A DNA stretch of 64,000 nt from NCBI GenBank assembly GCA_028278135.1, contig JANQEW010000029.1, positions 62,001 to 126,000 of the forward strand. Direction: 5' to 3'. The notes beneath the pieces are model-generated. The model made no database searches. It was given only the letters and a program-made list of their open reading frames with translations, and had not been told where the DNA came from. The DNA comes from Rhodospirillales bacterium (GTDB lineage: Bacteria > Pseudomonadota > Alphaproteobacteria > Rhodospirillales > Rhodospirillaceae). Positions within the stretch are counted from its first letter, which is position 1, and every line of letters starts with the position of its first letter. This document shows, piece after piece, positions 61,885 through 64,000 of the stretch. A program made the position numbers and the translations under genes.

Positions 61885-63279
61885 TTGCAGTATGTGAGCA
61901 CTCGGGGTCTAGCCCCTGCCCTGACCTTTGAGAAGGTCCTGTTCACCGGGCTCGCTAGTGATGGTGGCTTGTATGTACCGGAGCAGTGGCCTGTCTTCGG
62001 CAAAGAAGAGCTTCTTAGCATGACTCGTCTGACTTACCAGGAGCTCGCTGTTCGTGTGATGCTGCCGTTCGTCGGCACCGCCTTGACCGAAAATGAACTA
62101 ACAGATCTCGTAGAGGCTGGCTGTCTGTCTTTTCGCCACCCCGCTGTGGCGCCTTTAAAGCAACTAGATTGTAACAGATGGCTCTGTGAGCTTTTCCATG
62201 GGCCAACACTAGCTTTCAAGGACTACGCCCTGCAATTGCTCGGGCATATACTGGCGAGTATTTTATATCGCAGTGAACAACGTGTAGTCATACTTGGCGC
62301 AACGTCTGGCGATACAGGTTCAGCTGCTATAGAGGCTTTTCGTGATTGCGCTGCTGTAGAAGTCTTTGTCCTCCATCCGCACGGGCTCGTGTCTTCCATA
62401 CAGCGTAGGCAGATGACAACAGTCCAGGCGGATAACATCCATAATATTGCCGTCACAGGGACATTTGATGACTGCCAAGCCCTTGTAAAGGGATTATTTA
62501 ACGATGTCTCGTTTCGTGAAACCATGAATCTGTCAGCCGCAAACTCTATCAACTGGGGACGGATTATGGCACAGGTTGTTTACTACTTTTGGGCTGTTCT
62601 TGCGATTGGAGGGCCTTTTCGGACGGTTGCGTTTGCAATACCAACTGGCAACTTTGGAAACGTTTTTGCCGGTTACGTGGCACGAGCAATGGGCCTCCCG
62701 ATAGGACTATTTGTTGTCGGTTCAAATCGAAACGATATATTAACTCGTTTTTTTACAACAGGAAGGATGTCAGTTCGGCCCGTGGTACAGACGGTCAGTC
62801 CTAGCATGGATATCCAGGTTGCCTCAAACTTCGAAAGGTTACTCTTCGAAATATATGCTCGAGACGGGTCAGTGGTTGAACGGTTGATGACTCAGTTTTA
62901 CGAGACAGGAAGCTTTTCCATTGCGAGTCATTCTCTCAAAGACATTCGTGGACTTTTTCACGGCTGTGCCTTCACCGATGACGAGACGAAGGCTGCCATT
63001 GCCCAGGTCTATGCTATGACGGGCGAATTGGTGGACCCACATACGGCAATTGGCATAGCAGCGGCGCGCGCCACCTTGGTGGAGTCCGAAATGCCGATCG
63101 TCACGCTTGCTACAGCCCATCCCGCCAAGTTTCCTCGTGTGCTTCGGGAAGCCACTGGCCAGCAAGCAGCGTTGCCTGTGCATCTGAAGGACCTACTGCA
63201 CCGAGAAGAACGTTTCGTTGTTCTGCCAGCTGACTTAGCGGTGGTACGGGAATACATTCGCCTTCATGCAAGGAGGTGA
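61885..63279 (+). CDS. thrC: threonine synthase
   Basis: ThrC converts phosphohomoserine to threonine with PLP. The 464-residue protein starts MQYVSTRG, as family members do, so I accept the TTG at 61885. It follows a GAGAGG site and no in-frame ATG gives a full protein. The PLP lysine is Lys112 in LAFKDYALQLLG, and the phosphate-binding block ATSGDTGSAAIEAF follows. The stop is inside the ribosome site of the next gene, an M16 peptidase, the usual alphaproteobacterial pair. Confidence 0.94.
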   Translation: MQYVSTRGLAPALTFEKVLFTGLASDGGLYVPEQWPVFGKEELLSMTRLTYQELAVRVMLPFVGTALTENELTDLVEAGCLSFRHPAVAPLKQLDCNRWLCELFHGPTLAFKDYALQLLGHILASILYRSEQRVVILGATSGDTGSAAIEAFRDCAAVEVFVLHPHGLVSSIQRRQMTTVQADNIHNIAVTGTFDDCQALVKGLFNDVSFRETMNLSAANSINWGRIMAQVVYYFWAVLAIGGPFRTVAFAIPTGNFGNVFAGYVARAMGLPIGLFVVGSNRNDILTRFFTTGRMSVRPVVQTVSPSMDIQVASNFERLLFEIYARDGSVVERLMTQFYETGSFSIASHSLKDIRGLFHGCAFTDDETKAAIAQVYAMTGELVDPHTAIGIAAARATLVESEMPIVTLATAHPAKFPRVLREATGQQAALPVHLKDLLHREERFVVLPADLAVVREYIRLHARR

Positions 63280-63287
63280 CGCTCTAC

Positions 63288-64000
63288 ATGACCATAGAAA
63301 TGACCACTCTGGAGAACGGTATGCGTATCGCCACCGATCGTATGGAAGCGGTCGAAACAGTCTCCCTTGGCGTATGGGTGGATGTCGGAACCCGTCACGA
63401 ACCAGCAGATCGTAATGGGATCTCACATCTTTTAGAGCATATGGCCTTCAAAGGAACACGCAAGCGCAGTGCTCTTGATATAGCGGTTGCAGTTGATAAT
63501 GTTGGTGGGCAGCTCAACGCCTATACATGCCGTGAGCACACCGCTTACTACGCAAAAGTCTTACGGGAAGATACCGCACTAGCGATTGATATTGTTGCTG
63601 ATGTTCTGCAAAACTCTCTCCTAGATCCAGAAGATCTACGAAGAGAACAACAGGTAGTTGTACAAGAAATCAATCAGACTCTGGATACGCCAGACGACAT
63701 TATCTTCGATTACTTTCAGTTAGCAGCGTATCCTAATCAAGCACTCGGGCGTTCTGTGTTGGGACGAGCAGAGATGGTACGTTCGATGAACTGTGATATT
63801 GTGGCGGACTTTATGAGGGCGCATTATTCTGCTCGACGGATGGTACTATCCGCCGCAGGTCGGGTAGACCATGATCAGCTTGTTTGGTTGGCCAACCAGG
63901 CCTTCACGGAGTTGCCACCACACAAGCCAGGTGTTGCAGAGGCTGCCCGTTACACGGGTGGTAACTGGCGTGAAGAGCGAGATCTGGAACAGGTTCACAT
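63288..64000 (+). CDS. M16-family zinc peptidase (processing-peptidase-like), truncated by the window edge
   Basis: About 237 residues are in the window. The inverted zinc motif HLLEH (residues 47-51) with the downstream Glu (EEIN-like block VVVQEINQTLDTPDD) identifies an M16 peptidase of the PqqL/mitochondrial processing peptidase group. The start ATG at 63288 has a strong AAGGAGGTGA site (63270-63279) that overlaps the thrC stop, showing coupling. Length beyond the window cannot be judged. Confidence 0.93.
   Translation, partial: MTIEMTTLENGMRIATDRMEAVETVSLGVWVDVGTRHEPADRNGISHLLEHMAFKGTRKRSALDIAVAVDNVGGQLNAYTCREHTAYYAKVLREDTALAIDIVADVLQNSLLDPEDLRREQQVVVQEINQTLDTPDDIIFDYFQLAAYPNQALGRSVLGRAEMVRSMNCDIVADFMRAHYSARRMVLSAAGRVDHDQLVWLANQAFTELPPHKPGVAEAARYTGGNWREERDLEQVH

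Overview
The window looks like a chromosomal segment of an alphaproteobacterium, most likely from the Rhodospirillales. The evidence is gene content and order: a MucR/Ros regulator beside tsaB-rimI, thrC followed by an M16 processing peptidase, miaA-ilvI-ilvH-ilvC, kdsD-lptC-lptA-lptB-hpf-ptsN, clpX-lon-hupB, hflK-hflC-degP, and hopanoid (hpn) genes. Base composition is roughly even, with local A/T-rich patches inside some genes. There is no phage, insertion sequence, CRISPR array or rRNA operon. Several expected neighbours are absent: rpoN after lptB, clpP before clpX, dnaA after rpsT, dprA before topA, pth before ychF and hpnC between hpnB and hpnD. Many gaps of 300-1050 bp hold no recognisable gene. 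Together this suggests a genome undergoing reduction. A host-associated or chemosynthetic symbiont lifestyle is possible but cannot be shown from this window.

Layout. 0.4-4 kb: a minus-strand tellurite/stress (ter) cluster (terD, a second terD-family gene, terB, terC, a HAD phosphatase). 4.2-8.0 kb: hflK-hflC and a DegP-type protease. 8.2-16 kb: mrp, a PAP2 phosphatase, topA, a broken coiled-coil gene and ychF. 16-17.5 kb: two tRNAs and N-formylglutamate amidohydrolase. 17.5-18.6 kb: gene-free. 18.6-27.8 kb: a SulP anion transporter, rpsT, and a six-gene minus-strand operon encoding a Tat-exported molybdopterin oxidoreductase, its Fe-S and membrane subunits, two maturation chaperones and an FNR-type regulator. 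An FNR-like site lies upstream of that operon. 28-38 kb: ispB, a methyltransferase, the LPS export genes, hpf, ptsN, dapB, cysQ and miaA. 38.3-41.7 kb: branched-chain amino acid genes. 41.8-46.8 kb: tRNA-Val, hupB, lon, clpX, tRNA-Ser. 47.2-49.3 kb: one gene fusing an HpnB-type glycosyltransferase to an HpnD-type presqualene diphosphate synthase. 49.5-57 kb: otsB, a PfkB kinase, rpiA, cytochrome c, mucR, tusA-like, rimI, tsaB, tRNA-Pro and a NUDIX hydrolase. 57-64 kb: an RND efflux pair, thrC and the start of an M16 peptidase.

The most unusual features are the HpnB-HpnD fusion and a pervasive pattern of short tandem duplications (10-26 bp). Many of these copy the last codons and stop codon of a gene or the 3' end of a tRNA. 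The ones inside coding sequence are all multiples of three. The FNR-type regulator, which carries one of these duplications, lacks one of the four cysteines expected to hold an oxygen-sensing cluster. No wholly new multi-gene system could be demonstrated.
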